Origin: Thermodesulfobacteriota bacterium
GTDB lineage: Bacteria; Desulfobacterota; DSM-4660; Desulfatiglandales; HGW-15
DNA length: 7,586 bases
Assembly (NCBI GenBank): GCA_025454125.1
Contig: JALOPA010000072.1
Span: forward strand, 1-7,586
Reading direction: 5' to 3'
Below the pieces are notes generated by a model. It saw only the letters and a program-made list of their open reading frames with translations. It was not told the origin of the DNA and made no database searches. Numbering within the stretch: the first letter of the stretch is position 1; every line of letters starts with the position of its first letter. Positions 1 to 5,675 of the stretch are shown here, in pieces. Both the position numbers and the translations under genes were made by a program.

Positions 1-203
1 CGGGCTGGGTGCTGGTCTCGGCCGGTGTCCTCAAGGGGAAAAAGGCCACCTGTGTTCCTGCGATCAGGGATGACGTCGTCAATGCGGGGGCGATTTACCT
101 GGATCAGGAGGTGGTCCGGGACGGCCATCTCATCACCTCACGGACGCCGGACGATCTGCCGGCTTTCTGCCGGGAGATCATCGCGGCCATGGCCGGCAGG
201 TAA
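1..203 (+). CDS. DJ-1/PfpI family protein, C-terminal part (5' end outside window)
   Basis: The reading frame is open from the left edge (first whole codon at 3) and ends at TAA 201-203. It gives about 66 residues. The visible pattern, AGVLKGKKAT, then an AGA-x-Y-x-D stretch, then VVRDGHLITSRTPDDLPAF, is the usual C-terminal half of DJ-1/PfpI class-I glutamine-amidotransferase-like proteins. These are cytoplasmic enzymes annotated as proteases, deglycases or glyoxalases. The nucleophile-elbow cysteine lies upstream of the window, so catalytic competence cannot be judged. GTG at 9 is an internal codon and not a likely start, because the frame continues upstream of it and the family motif begins earlier. 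The stop overlaps the next gene's first possible ATG, so the two genes are probably co-transcribed and translationally coupled. Family assignment is firm; substrate is unknown. Confidence 0.88.
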   Translation, partial: GWVLVSAGVLKGKKATCVPAIRDDVVNAGAIYLDQEVVRDGHLITSRTPDDLPAFCREIIAAMAGR

Positions 204-1384
204 TGCGCATGGAAGACAAGAAATTGTCCGCAGCAGACGAGATCATGATGGACTTCGCCGAACGGACCGGTCTTGTGACGGAGAGTCCGGCTCCGCGCCG
301 CTATCTGTGGACGGATGCGTTCGCCGTGTGCAACTTCCTTGAACTCCACCGCCAAACCGGGGCGGAAGATTACAAAGCCATGGCCCTGCGCCTTGTCGAA
401 CAGGTTCATCGCGTGCTCGGCCGGCACCGGGAGGAAGACAAGCGCAGCGGCTGGATCAGCGGCCTGAGCGAGGAGGAAGGGGCAAGACACCCGACCGCAG
501 GAGGATTGAGGATCGGGAAGGGGATGAAGGAGCGCGGTCCCAGGGAGCCCTATGACGAACGCCTGGAATGGGACAGAGACGGCCAGTACTATCATTACCT
601 GGCCAAATGGATGCACGCGCTCAATCGTGTCAGCCGGGCTACCGGGAACCCTCTCTACAATGAGTGGGCCGTCGAACTGGCCAAAGCGGCCCACGCACGC
701 TTTGTCTACCAACCATCGCGGCGTGGCCCAAAACGGATGTACTGGAAAATGAGCATAGACCTCTCGCGGGCTCTTGTGACCTCCATGGGTCAGCATGACC
801 CCCTCGACGGGCTCATCACCTACCGGCAACTTGAAGCCGCGGGGAAAGCAGCCGGAGAGAGCACCGCCAGCGCAAATCTCGACTCCGAGATTGCCGACAT
901 GGTGCAAATCTGCAAAGGGATGACGTGGGACACAGACGACCCCCTCGGCATCGGCGGCCTTTTGTGCGATGCCTACCGATGGGCACAGCTGACCGTTGCT
1001 CAAGGTTCCGAGGAAAACGATTTGCTTCCCGCCCTGCTGGAATCCTCCCTGCGAGGGCTTGGACATTTTGCACGAGGGTCGTTGCTGGTCTCCCCTGCCG
1101 ATGAGCGTCTCGCTTTTAGGGAACTGGGATTGTCCATCGGCCTCAAGGCCCTTCAAAACCTGCAAGGCCTGATCGACGATCACCCAAAGTTTCTTGGCAG
1201 GGAACACCCGGTGAACGCAAAGATCACAAGACTGATGCGCTACCAGCCTCTTTGTGAAGGGATTGAAAAATTCTGGCTTGACCCGGCGAGCAGGAAGAAC
1301 GCAACCTGGGAGGAGCACCGCGAGATCAACATGGTCATGCTGGCGACGAGCCTTGCGCCGGACGGGTTTCTCTCTCTCGCCTGA
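203..1384 (+). CDS. Conserved hypothetical protein, probably alpha/alpha-barrel (six-hairpin-like)
   Basis: The protein has 393 residues and no signal peptide or membrane segment, so it is probably cytoplasmic. Several stretches look strongly conserved: YLWTDAFAVCNFLELHRQTG (34-53), VLGRHR (71-76), GWISGL (83-88), an HPT-x-GGLRIGK region (97-106), LEWDRDGQYYHYLAKWMHAL (121-140), MYWKMSIDLSR (179-189) and SMGQHDPLDG (194-203). Repeated amphipathic helices with aromatic and acidic residues at helix ends resemble the (alpha/alpha)6 barrel of six-hairpin glycosidase-like proteins. I do not recognise a characterised member, so no reaction is assigned. ATG 203 overlaps the preceding stop (TAATG). 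ATG 209 (391 residues) is an equally good start, because GGCAGG at 195-200 sits 8 nt before it but only 2 nt before 203. The overlap suggests co-expression with the DJ-1/PfpI gene. No intrinsic terminator follows; a new promoter begins 14 nt downstream. Confidence 0.85.
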   Translation: MRMEDKKLSAADEIMMDFAERTGLVTESPAPRRYLWTDAFAVCNFLELHRQTGAEDYKAMALRLVEQVHRVLGRHREEDKRSGWISGLSEEEGARHPTAGGLRIGKGMKERGPREPYDERLEWDRDGQYYHYLAKWMHALNRVSRATGNPLYNEWAVELAKAAHARFVYQPSRRGPKRMYWKMSIDLSRALVTSMGQHDPLDGLITYRQLEAAGKAAGESTASANLDSEIADMVQICKGMTWDTDDPLGIGGLLCDAYRWAQLTVAQGSEENDLLPALLESSLRGLGHFARGSLLVSPADERLAFRELGLSIGLKALQNLQGLIDDHPKFLGREHPVNAKITRLMRYQPLCEGIEKFWLDPASRKNATWEEHREINMVMLATSLAPDGFLSLA

Positions 1385-1397
1385 GCCGATTTTCCGC

Positions 1398-1425
1398 TTG
1401 ACACTCCTGACGAATAAACTAAGAT
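1398..1425 (+). promoter_or_regulatory. Sigma70-type promoter TTGACA-N16-TAAGAT
   Basis: The -35 hexamer TTGACA (1398-1403) is perfect. The -10 hexamer TAAGAT (1420-1425) matches TATAAT at four positions, with a 16-nt spacer. The predicted transcription start is about 1431-1433. It lies just after the stop codon of the upstream gene and points into a non-coding, structured stretch. It could serve a non-coding RNA, the operon at 1777, or both. Confidence 0.65.
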
Positions 1426-1430
1426 ACCAT

Positions 1431-1645
1431 GCCGGCACGTTGTTTCTTACCTGATCCAAGCTTTCCAACCTTCATCAACAACAGCGAGAACGGGCATGCC
1501 ACACTGTGGCGAAAGGAGCCGGGTTTCTTGCACTTTGGGACGTTCCCCAGATCCTTGGGCGGTTCCGGGAAACGCCTCTCCTTTTGTCCTTTCCGATTCA
1601 CACCCTTGCGATTGCGTTGATGCATCCACTTTTCCGGCCGGCAAG
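1431..1645 (+). ncRNA. Candidate structured RNA, 6S-like (SsrS-like), or structured leader
   Basis: Starting at the predicted transcription start, about 215 nt can fold into one long interrupted hairpin. From outside in, the pairs are GCCGGC 1431-1436 with 1637-1642 (T1430:A1643 would extend this, but it lies just before the predicted start); CATCAAC 1473-1479 with GTTGATG 1616-1622; GGG 1492-1494 with CCC 1603-1605; AAAGGAG 1512-1518 with CTCCTTT 1578-1584; GG 1521-1522 with CC 1575-1576; GTTTC 1523-1527 with GAAAC 1569-1573; and an apical CCCA/TGGG at 1546-1559. A central bubble remains. Its 5' strand carries a small hairpin (GCCAC-ACT-GTGGC, 1498-1510) and its 3' strand is unpaired (1586-1602). 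One long rod, a central bubble, a hairpin in the 5' bubble strand, about 200 nt and a strong promoter are the known marks of 6S RNA. The folding was done by eye, without an energy calculation or covariance. No U-tract terminator ends it. A cis-acting leader of the molybdenum enzyme operon, such as a molybdenum-cofactor riboswitch, is the main alternative. Confidence 0.4.
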
Positions 1646-1776
1646 GCGAGAAGGAAGAAGGCGCAGTACCGCGGCGCGGCGATGACCTGAAAAAGTTACG
1701 TCCAGCCCGTCAGGGCCAGGACGATGAGTTCTATCGTAAAGGGAAGTTGCCAGAAAATCTGTGAAAGGAGCGGACT

Positions 1777-2238
1777 ATGATTTCTCTCAATGTGAACGGT
1801 AAAGAGTACCAGGCGGATGTGCCGGCGGACGCGTCGTTGCTCTGGGTCCTCCGGGATTATCTGAAGCTCACGGGCACGAAGTTCGGCTGCGGAATCGGGG
1901 AATGCGGAGCCTGCACGATCCATGTGGACGGAAAGGCGGAGAGATCCTGCGGCATGAGCGTCGGTGAGGTGAAGGGGAAGAAGATCACGACGATTGAGGG
2001 TCTGCCTGAAAACAACCCCGTGAAGAGGGCATGGATCAAGGAGCAGGTCGTGCAGTGCGGCTACTGCCAGCCAGGGATCATTATGCAGGTTGCTGCGATG
2101 GTGTCGCAAAAGCCAACTCCGGACGCCGATCAGATCATCAGCAAAATGGATGACGTGATCTGCCGTTGCGGAACTTACCCGCGCATCAAGAAGGGCATCA
2201 AGACCGCTGTTCAGATGGCGAGAAAGGAGGGCAAGTGA
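1777..2238 (+). CDS. iorA: Molybdenum hydroxylase 2Fe-2S subunit (IorA/CoxS-like)
   Basis: This 153-residue electron-transfer subunit carries both clusters of the xanthine-oxidase family. The plant-ferredoxin-type cluster is bound by C38, C43, C46 and C58 (CGIGECGAC then SC). The second, helical-domain cluster is bound by C94, C97, C129 and C131 (QCGYCQPG and CRCGTYPRI). Q93 corresponds to the conserved Gln that contacts the molybdopterin cofactor in relatives. Length is normal for the family (about 150-165). ATG 1777 follows AAAGGAG by 7 nt. There is no signal peptide; in this family the small subunit folds in the cytoplasm and is thought to be exported bound to its Tat-targeted partner. The catalytic subunit starts 2 nt after its stop, so the two are co-translated. 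The IorA type is favoured over CoxS because the partner is an IorB-type fused large subunit and no FAD subunit gene is present. The true substrate is unknown; isoquinoline, aldehydes and other N-heterocycles are used by relatives. Confidence 0.92.
   Translation: MISLNVNGKEYQADVPADASLLWVLRDYLKLTGTKFGCGIGECGACTIHVDGKAERSCGMSVGEVKGKKITTIEGLPENNPVKRAWIKEQVVQCGYCQPGIIMQVAAMVSQKPTPDADQIISKMDDVICRCGTYPRIKKGIKTAVQMARKEGK
2222..2230 (+). promoter_or_regulatory. Ribosome-binding site fixing the IorB start
   Basis: GAAAGGAGG lies 10 nt before ATG 2241 and inside the end of the 2Fe-2S subunit gene. It selects ATG 2241 over the longer in-frame ATG 2166. The start at 2241 also puts the Tat motif at residues 7-12, where it is expected. 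Confidence 0.8.
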
Positions 2239-2240
2239 CC

Positions 2241-4439
2241 ATGAAGACGTCCATAACCCGAAGGACATTCTTGAAAGGTTCTCTAGCTGCTACCGGTTTG
2301 ACCATCGCAGCTTCTGTGAGCCCTCTTGGCATCACGTTGCTCAATGCATCCCAGTCCAAAGATGCCTTGAAGGTTTTCAAGCCGAATCTTTGGTATGAAA
2401 TCACTCCCAACAATGTGGTGACCGTCTTCATCGGCGCCTCTGAAATGGGTCAGGGCACCCACACCGCCCTTGGGGCGGTCATTGCGGATGAGCTTGGCGC
2501 GGACTGGAAACAAGTCAGGGTAAAGCAGGGACCGGCTGCGAAGGAGTTCCACAATCCTCTGCTGGGAGAGCAGCTCACCGTCGCCAGCGCTGCTGTTCGA
2601 GGGTTCTACGAGCCTTGCCGAAAGGCGGCTGCCGCAGGACGGGCCATGCTCGTGAAGGCCGCCGCTGCAAACTGGGGAGTACCGGAGAACGAGTGCGAGG
2701 CAAGCAACGGGACCGTCATGCACAAAAAAAGCTCCCGGAAGAGCACCTACGGTCAGCTTTGCCTTGCAGCAGCAAAGCTGGACATTCCGAAGGATGCACC
2801 GCTTAAGAATGAAAGCGAATTCCGTTACATCGGGAAACCCATGGCCCGGGCCGACATTCCCGCAAAAGTGAAGGGAACTGCGATGTACGGTTTGGATGTT
2901 TCGGTACCGGGAATGCACTATGCGGTTCTTGCGCGGCCGCCCGCCTATGGGGGAAAGCCCGTTTCAAAGGATGAAAAGGCGGCCATGAAGGTGAAAGGGG
3001 TTGTCAAGGTCGTGGAGATGCCCATGGGGATCGCGGTGTGCGCAAAATCCCTGGACGCTGCGTGGAAGGGCCGTAACGCCCTTGACGTGAAGTGGGACAA
3101 AGGCGCTCTTCCCCAACTGGATAACGATTTCATCGAGAAGACCATGATGGCGGAGCTGGACAAGCCGGGTTCGAAGGCCATGGAAAACGGGGATGTCAAG
3201 AAAGCGCTGGAGTCGCCGGCCAAGAAGGTTCAATCGACCTACTTTGTCCCCTATGTGGCCCATGCGCTCATGGAACCGATCAACTGCACCGCCTATGTGA
3301 GCAAGGACAAATGCGATGTATGGGCGCCCACCCAGGGGCAGACCGGCGCACAGGCACTCGCTTCTGAAATCTCAGGGCTGCCGCCGGAGAAGGTGAATAT
3401 CCACACGACTTACATGGGATGCGGGCTCGGGAGACGGGCGGCTCCGGATTTTGTGGTGGAGGCGGTCATTGCCTCCAAAGCAACGGGCAAACCCGTGAAG
3501 GTGGTTTGGACCAGAGAGGAAGACATCCAGTACGATCTGTTCCGGGCAGCCACGTGCCAGAGGGTGGAGGCCGGACTTGACGGCCAAGGCCAGTTGATCG
3601 GCTGGTCCCACAAGGTCGTTGCCGGTTCCATTTTCAAACTGATCAACCCCAAGGCCATACAAAACGGCGTCGATATCATGAGCCTTTGGGGACTGGTGGA
3701 TTTCCCTGGCTCGCCGGATGGGAACAGGATTCTGTACGAGATTCCCAACCTCCATATCGAGTTCCTGATTTCAGAACTGCCTGTTCCGGTGACCGCGTGG
3801 CGGTCGGTGCAGAACGGGCCCAATGCTTTTGTTACCGAGTGTTTCATCGATGAAATGGCCCATGCAGCAGGCAAAGACCCGCTGGAATTCAGATTGCCGC
3901 TGCTCAAAGGGAGCCCGGGGGCTCAGCGGGTCCTCAAGGTGGCGGCTGAAAAAGCGGACTGGGGCAAACCGCTACCCAAGGGACGGGGTCGTGGGATTGC
4001 ACAGCACCACTGTTTTGGCACCGATGTCGCCGTGGTGGCAGAGGTTTCAGTCAATGAAAAGGACGGTAAGGTGAAGGTCAACCGGGTCGTGGTCGCTGTG
4101 GACTGCGGCCTGGCCGTGAACCCGCTCAACGTGGAAGGCCAGATCCAGGGAGGGGTTATCAATGCCTTGAGCACCGCGCTCAAGGAGGAAGTCAAATTCG
4201 CAAAGGGCGGAGTGAAGTCCGCAAATTTCGAGGACTATGAGATCCTTCGCATGAGCGAAGTGCCTGACATTGAGGTCCACCTCGTGAAAGGCAATGACAA
4301 GATGGGTGGCATTGGGGAACCGGGTGTGCCGCCAACGGCGCCTGCGGTTGCAAACGCCTTTTTCAATGCCACGGGCGTCCGCATCAGGCGGATCCCGTTC
4401 ACCCCTGAAGTTGTTCTGGCAGGACTTAAGAAGAAGTAG
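2241..4439 (+). CDS. iorB: Molybdenum hydroxylase catalytic subunit, Tat-exported (IorB-like)
   Basis: The 732-residue protein begins with a Tat signal, twin arginines in RRTFLKG (7-13) followed by a hydrophobic stretch to about residue 35, so the enzyme should act in the periplasm. The mature part has the fused large-subunit layout of isoquinoline 1-oxidoreductase and related aldehyde oxidases. Visible motifs are SEMGQGTHTAL (67-77), an RYIGKPMARADIPAKVKGTAMYG segment (marking the start of the aldehyde oxidase/xanthine dehydrogenase a/b hammerhead), the cofactor loop GCGLGRRAAPDFVVEAV (393-409), AWRSV (519-523) with NAFVTECFIDE, and GIGEPGVPPTAP, whose Glu (E693) is the expected catalytic base. 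The loop is GCGLGRR where relatives usually read GGGFGRR. The electron acceptor is not encoded next door; relatives pass electrons to c-type cytochromes. An XdhC/CoxI-type maturation gene is also absent here. A strong terminator lies 27 nt after the stop. Family is certain, substrate unknown. Confidence 0.93.
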   Translation: MKTSITRRTFLKGSLAATGLTIAASVSPLGITLLNASQSKDALKVFKPNLWYEITPNNVVTVFIGASEMGQGTHTALGAVIADELGADWKQVRVKQGPAAKEFHNPLLGEQLTVASAAVRGFYEPCRKAAAAGRAMLVKAAAANWGVPENECEASNGTVMHKKSSRKSTYGQLCLAAAKLDIPKDAPLKNESEFRYIGKPMARADIPAKVKGTAMYGLDVSVPGMHYAVLARPPAYGGKPVSKDEKAAMKVKGVVKVVEMPMGIAVCAKSLDAAWKGRNALDVKWDKGALPQLDNDFIEKTMMAELDKPGSKAMENGDVKKALESPAKKVQSTYFVPYVAHALMEPINCTAYVSKDKCDVWAPTQGQTGAQALASEISGLPPEKVNIHTTYMGCGLGRRAAPDFVVEAVIASKATGKPVKVVWTREEDIQYDLFRAATCQRVEAGLDGQGQLIGWSHKVVAGSIFKLINPKAIQNGVDIMSLWGLVDFPGSPDGNRILYEIPNLHIEFLISELPVPVTAWRSVQNGPNAFVTECFIDEMAHAAGKDPLEFRLPLLKGSPGAQRVLKVAAEKADWGKPLPKGRGRGIAQHHCFGTDVAVVAEVSVNEKDGKVKVNRVVVAVDCGLAVNPLNVEGQIQGGVINALSTALKEEVKFAKGGVKSANFEDYEILRMSEVPDIEVHLVKGNDKMGGIGEPGVPPTAPAVANAFFNATGVRIRRIPFTPEVVLAGLKKK

Positions 4440-4466
4440 CCGAAGTTCTCAAGAGCGGTTTGACTT

Positions 4467-4502
4467 GAGACGCCGTTCAGATCGGGACGGCGTCTCTTTT
4501 TT
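4467..4502 (+). terminator. Intrinsic terminator of the molybdenum hydroxylase operon
   Basis: A perfect 10-bp stem, GAGACGCCGT (4467-4476) with ACGGCGTCTC (4487-4496), has a 10-nt loop and is followed directly by six T (4497-4502). It starts 27 nt after the stop of the catalytic subunit, so it should end that transcript and separate it from the lipoprotein unit. Confidence 0.92.
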
Positions 4503-4568
4503 GTGTCCCAGCTCTTGTGGTGGGCCTTTGACCAGGGAAGACGGAGGTGAAGCAAGGGCTCAACAGCA

Positions 4569-4597
4569 TTGACGAAGGAGGCTGGATCATGTAGACT
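4569..4597 (+). promoter_or_regulatory. Sigma70-type promoter TTGACG-N17-TAGACT
   Basis: TTGACG (4569-4574) and TAGACT (4592-4597) are separated by the optimal 17 nt. They match the consensus at five and four of six positions. Transcription should begin near 4603-4605. It is the first promoter after the operon terminator and points to the lipoprotein/nitroreductase pair, but a second terminator lies between it and the first start codon. Confidence 0.55.
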
Positions 4598-4603
4598 TGG
4601 CTC

Positions 4604-4702
4604 GTGCTTGAATACGGTGAAATGAGTGGAACGAGCTCGGCACAAAAAGGATGCAGACCTGTGGCCCTCCGTCTTCCCATAAGAAGCGAAGGGCTTTTTA
4701 TT
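4604..4702 (+). ncRNA. Candidate small RNA or attenuated leader
   Basis: About 100 nt run from the predicted start at about 4604 to the terminator ending at 4699-4702. A 6-bp complement, GCTCGT 4600-4605 with ACGAGC 4631-4636, encloses 25 nt, but the predicted start cuts into its 5' arm, so its existence depends on the true start site. Two readings fit: a free-standing small RNA, or a riboswitch/attenuator leader controlling the lipoprotein and nitroreductase genes. I could not match it to a known riboswitch class. The open frame that crosses this region (from ATG 4604) reads through the terminator and shows no protein-like sequence before the lipoprotein signal, so it is not a better explanation. 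Confidence 0.35.
4664..4699 (+). terminator. Intrinsic terminator/attenuator before the lipoprotein gene
   Basis: GCCCT (4664-4668) pairs with AGGGC (4690-4694). After a C-A mismatch, CG (4670-4671) pairs with CG (4687-4688); T4672 is bulged; CTTC (4673-4676) pairs with GAAG (4683-4686). The loop is 6 nt. A run of five T follows (4695-4699) and then ATTTC. The stem is imperfect but terminator-like. It ends 27 nt before the lipoprotein ATG, an arrangement typical of transcription attenuation. Confidence 0.6.
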
Positions 4703-4726
4703 TCTCAGGCGCGGAGAACGAAAGCG

Positions 4727-4957
4727 ATGAAAAAACAATTCTCGAATCTTCTTTTGGCCATGCTTGTGACGGTCTCTGCTGTGGCCTTTCTTCTCGGGTG
4801 CGACAGCGGCGAAAAAGCGCGGGATGAACTCACAGGCAACAGGGCTGTGAAGCAGTACCACCAATCCACCAAAAACGTGGAAAAGATCGTGGACCGGCAG
4901 ACGGAAAAGCATAGGAGCTTTCCGGACGACGAAAAGCAAGACAGCAGAAGCGAATGA
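4727..4957 (+). CDS. Small predicted lipoprotein
   Basis: The protein has 76 residues. It starts MKKQ, continues with a hydrophobic helix (about 8-22), and has a lipobox LLGC with the lipidated cysteine at residue 25. The residue after the cysteine is Asp (CDSG), which in enterobacteria keeps lipoproteins in the inner membrane; whether that rule holds here is unknown. The mature part is short (about 52 residues), highly charged and probably helical, with TGNRAVKQYHQS followed by a K/E/D-rich tail. Similar tiny lipoproteins recur in Desulfobacterota as hypothetical proteins, from memory. ATG 4727 was chosen over the in-frame ATG 4604 because only it gives a signal peptide at the N-terminus; a weak GGAG lies 10 nt upstream (4713-4716). 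The nitroreductase starts 25 nt downstream, so the two probably form an operon. The function is unknown. Confidence 0.8.
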   Translation: MKKQFSNLLLAMLVTVSAVAFLLGCDSGEKARDELTGNRAVKQYHQSTKNVEKIVDRQTEKHRSFPDDEKQDSRSE

Positions 4958-4982
4958 TAGGGAGAGCAGGAGAGAAAGAACC

Positions 4983-5675
4983 ATGGAGAGACGCGTATTT
5001 CTGGTGAAGTTGGCGGCACTCGGCGCAGGGTTGGCAACATTGTTGAAGGGAACGGCTGTGTGGGCCAAGGGCTTGCCCTCAGACCCGGGGACAGCACCGG
5101 CCGGTGCCGGCGGAGCGGACCTGGTCTCTCTGCCCCCTTTTGAAAAGACCGGCGGATTTGCGCTCGAGAAGGCCCTGCTGGAGAGAAAGTCGTTCAGGTC
5201 CTATGACGCGTCCAGGAAGCTTTCCCCGGAGGAAGTGTCCAAATTGCTGTGGGCCACGACCGGCGTCAACCGGACAGACAACAAACGCACTGTGCCTTCG
5301 GCCAGGGCCAGCTACCCCGTGGACATGATCGTGGCGCTGCCTGAGGGGGTCTACGGGTATGACCCCAAGGGCCACTTGCTGAAAAAGATCCTTTCAGAGG
5401 ACATTCGATCGAAAATCCCCAATCAGGAAGGCTTCAAGAGCGCCGCCATGATCGTCCTTTACGTGATCAACAAGGACAAGGTGTTGAGCGGTAAGATCGA
5501 GTGGGCGGACCTGGAAATCGGATGTATGGGACAGAGTCTCTTCCTGGAAGCGGTTGCCCTGGGCCTCGGGTCATGCATTTTTGCAGGTGTCGCTACAGAC
5601 CATGTGTCGAAGATCGTCGGCCTCAAGGAAAACCAGATGTTGCGCATCGCACAGGCGGTGGGAGGAGCTAAGTAG
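4983..5675 (+). CDS. Exported nitroreductase-family (SagB-type) flavoprotein
   Basis: This is a 230-residue member of the FMN-dependent nitroreductase superfamily. The first about 29 residues form a signal sequence with twin arginines (ERRVFLVK, 2-9) and an Ala/Leu-rich core, so export by Tat with FMN already bound is likely. A Gly/Ala/Pro-rich linker (about 30-52) follows. In the catalytic domain, RKSFRSY (68-74) is the usual FMN-phosphate-binding Arg-rich motif, LSPEEVSKLLWATTGVNR (80-97) is the conserved helix after it, and PSARASYPVD (105-114) matches the PSAGALYP-like FMN loop. The C-terminal DLEIGCMGQSLFLEAVALGLGSC segment is typical of the dimer core. Substrate and electron donor are unknown; relatives reduce nitro compounds and quinones or oxidise peptide heterocycles. 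AGGAGA lies about 10 nt before ATG 4983. The stop overlaps the end of the convergent cyclase gene. Confidence 0.88.
   Translation: MERRVFLVKLAALGAGLATLLKGTAVWAKGLPSDPGTAPAGAGGADLVSLPPFEKTGGFALEKALLERKSFRSYDASRKLSPEEVSKLLWATTGVNRTDNKRTVPSARASYPVDMIVALPEGVYGYDPKGHLLKKILSEDIRSKIPNQEGFKSAAMIVLYVINKDKVLSGKIEWADLEIGCMGQSLFLEAVALGLGSCIFAGVATDHVSKIVGLKENQMLRIAQAVGGAK

Larger units (their letters stand above)
1385..1776. other. 392-nt intergenic region without a credible protein gene
   Basis: Short open frames here (about 63-68 codons on either strand) lack ribosome-binding sites and family resemblance, and several overlap one another. The region holds a sigma70-like promoter at 1398-1425, a structured-RNA candidate at about 1431-1645, and a ribosome-binding site (AAAGGAG, 1763-1769) for the next gene. 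Between 1646 and 1760 I see only a 4-bp GCCC/GGGC hairpin and no second clear promoter. The molybdenum hydroxylase operon may therefore be transcribed from 1398 with a leader of about 345 nt, unless a promoter of another class was missed. Confidence 0.7.

Noticed and set aside
104..1468. Long minus-strand open frame of 454 codons
   Set aside because: It lies opposite the conserved-looking plus-strand gene at 203-1384, has no recognisable domain or ribosome-binding site, and is a by-product of GC-rich codon use.
1429..1690. Several overlapping open frames of 63-68 codons on both strands
   Set aside because: None has a ribosome-binding site or protein-like composition, and they occupy the stretch with extensive RNA pairing.
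2166..2240. In-frame N-terminal extension of the catalytic subunit
   Set aside because: It would lie inside the 2Fe-2S subunit gene and would bury the Tat signal; a strong ribosome-binding site points to ATG 2241.
4604..4726. In-frame N-terminal extension of the lipoprotein
   Set aside because: It would be translated through the terminator and would place the signal peptide in the middle of the protein.
4235..5068. Minus-strand open frame of 277 codons across the terminator region
   Set aside because: It runs through the end of the molybdenum enzyme gene, two terminators, the lipoprotein and the start of the nitroreductase. The translation shows no family features.
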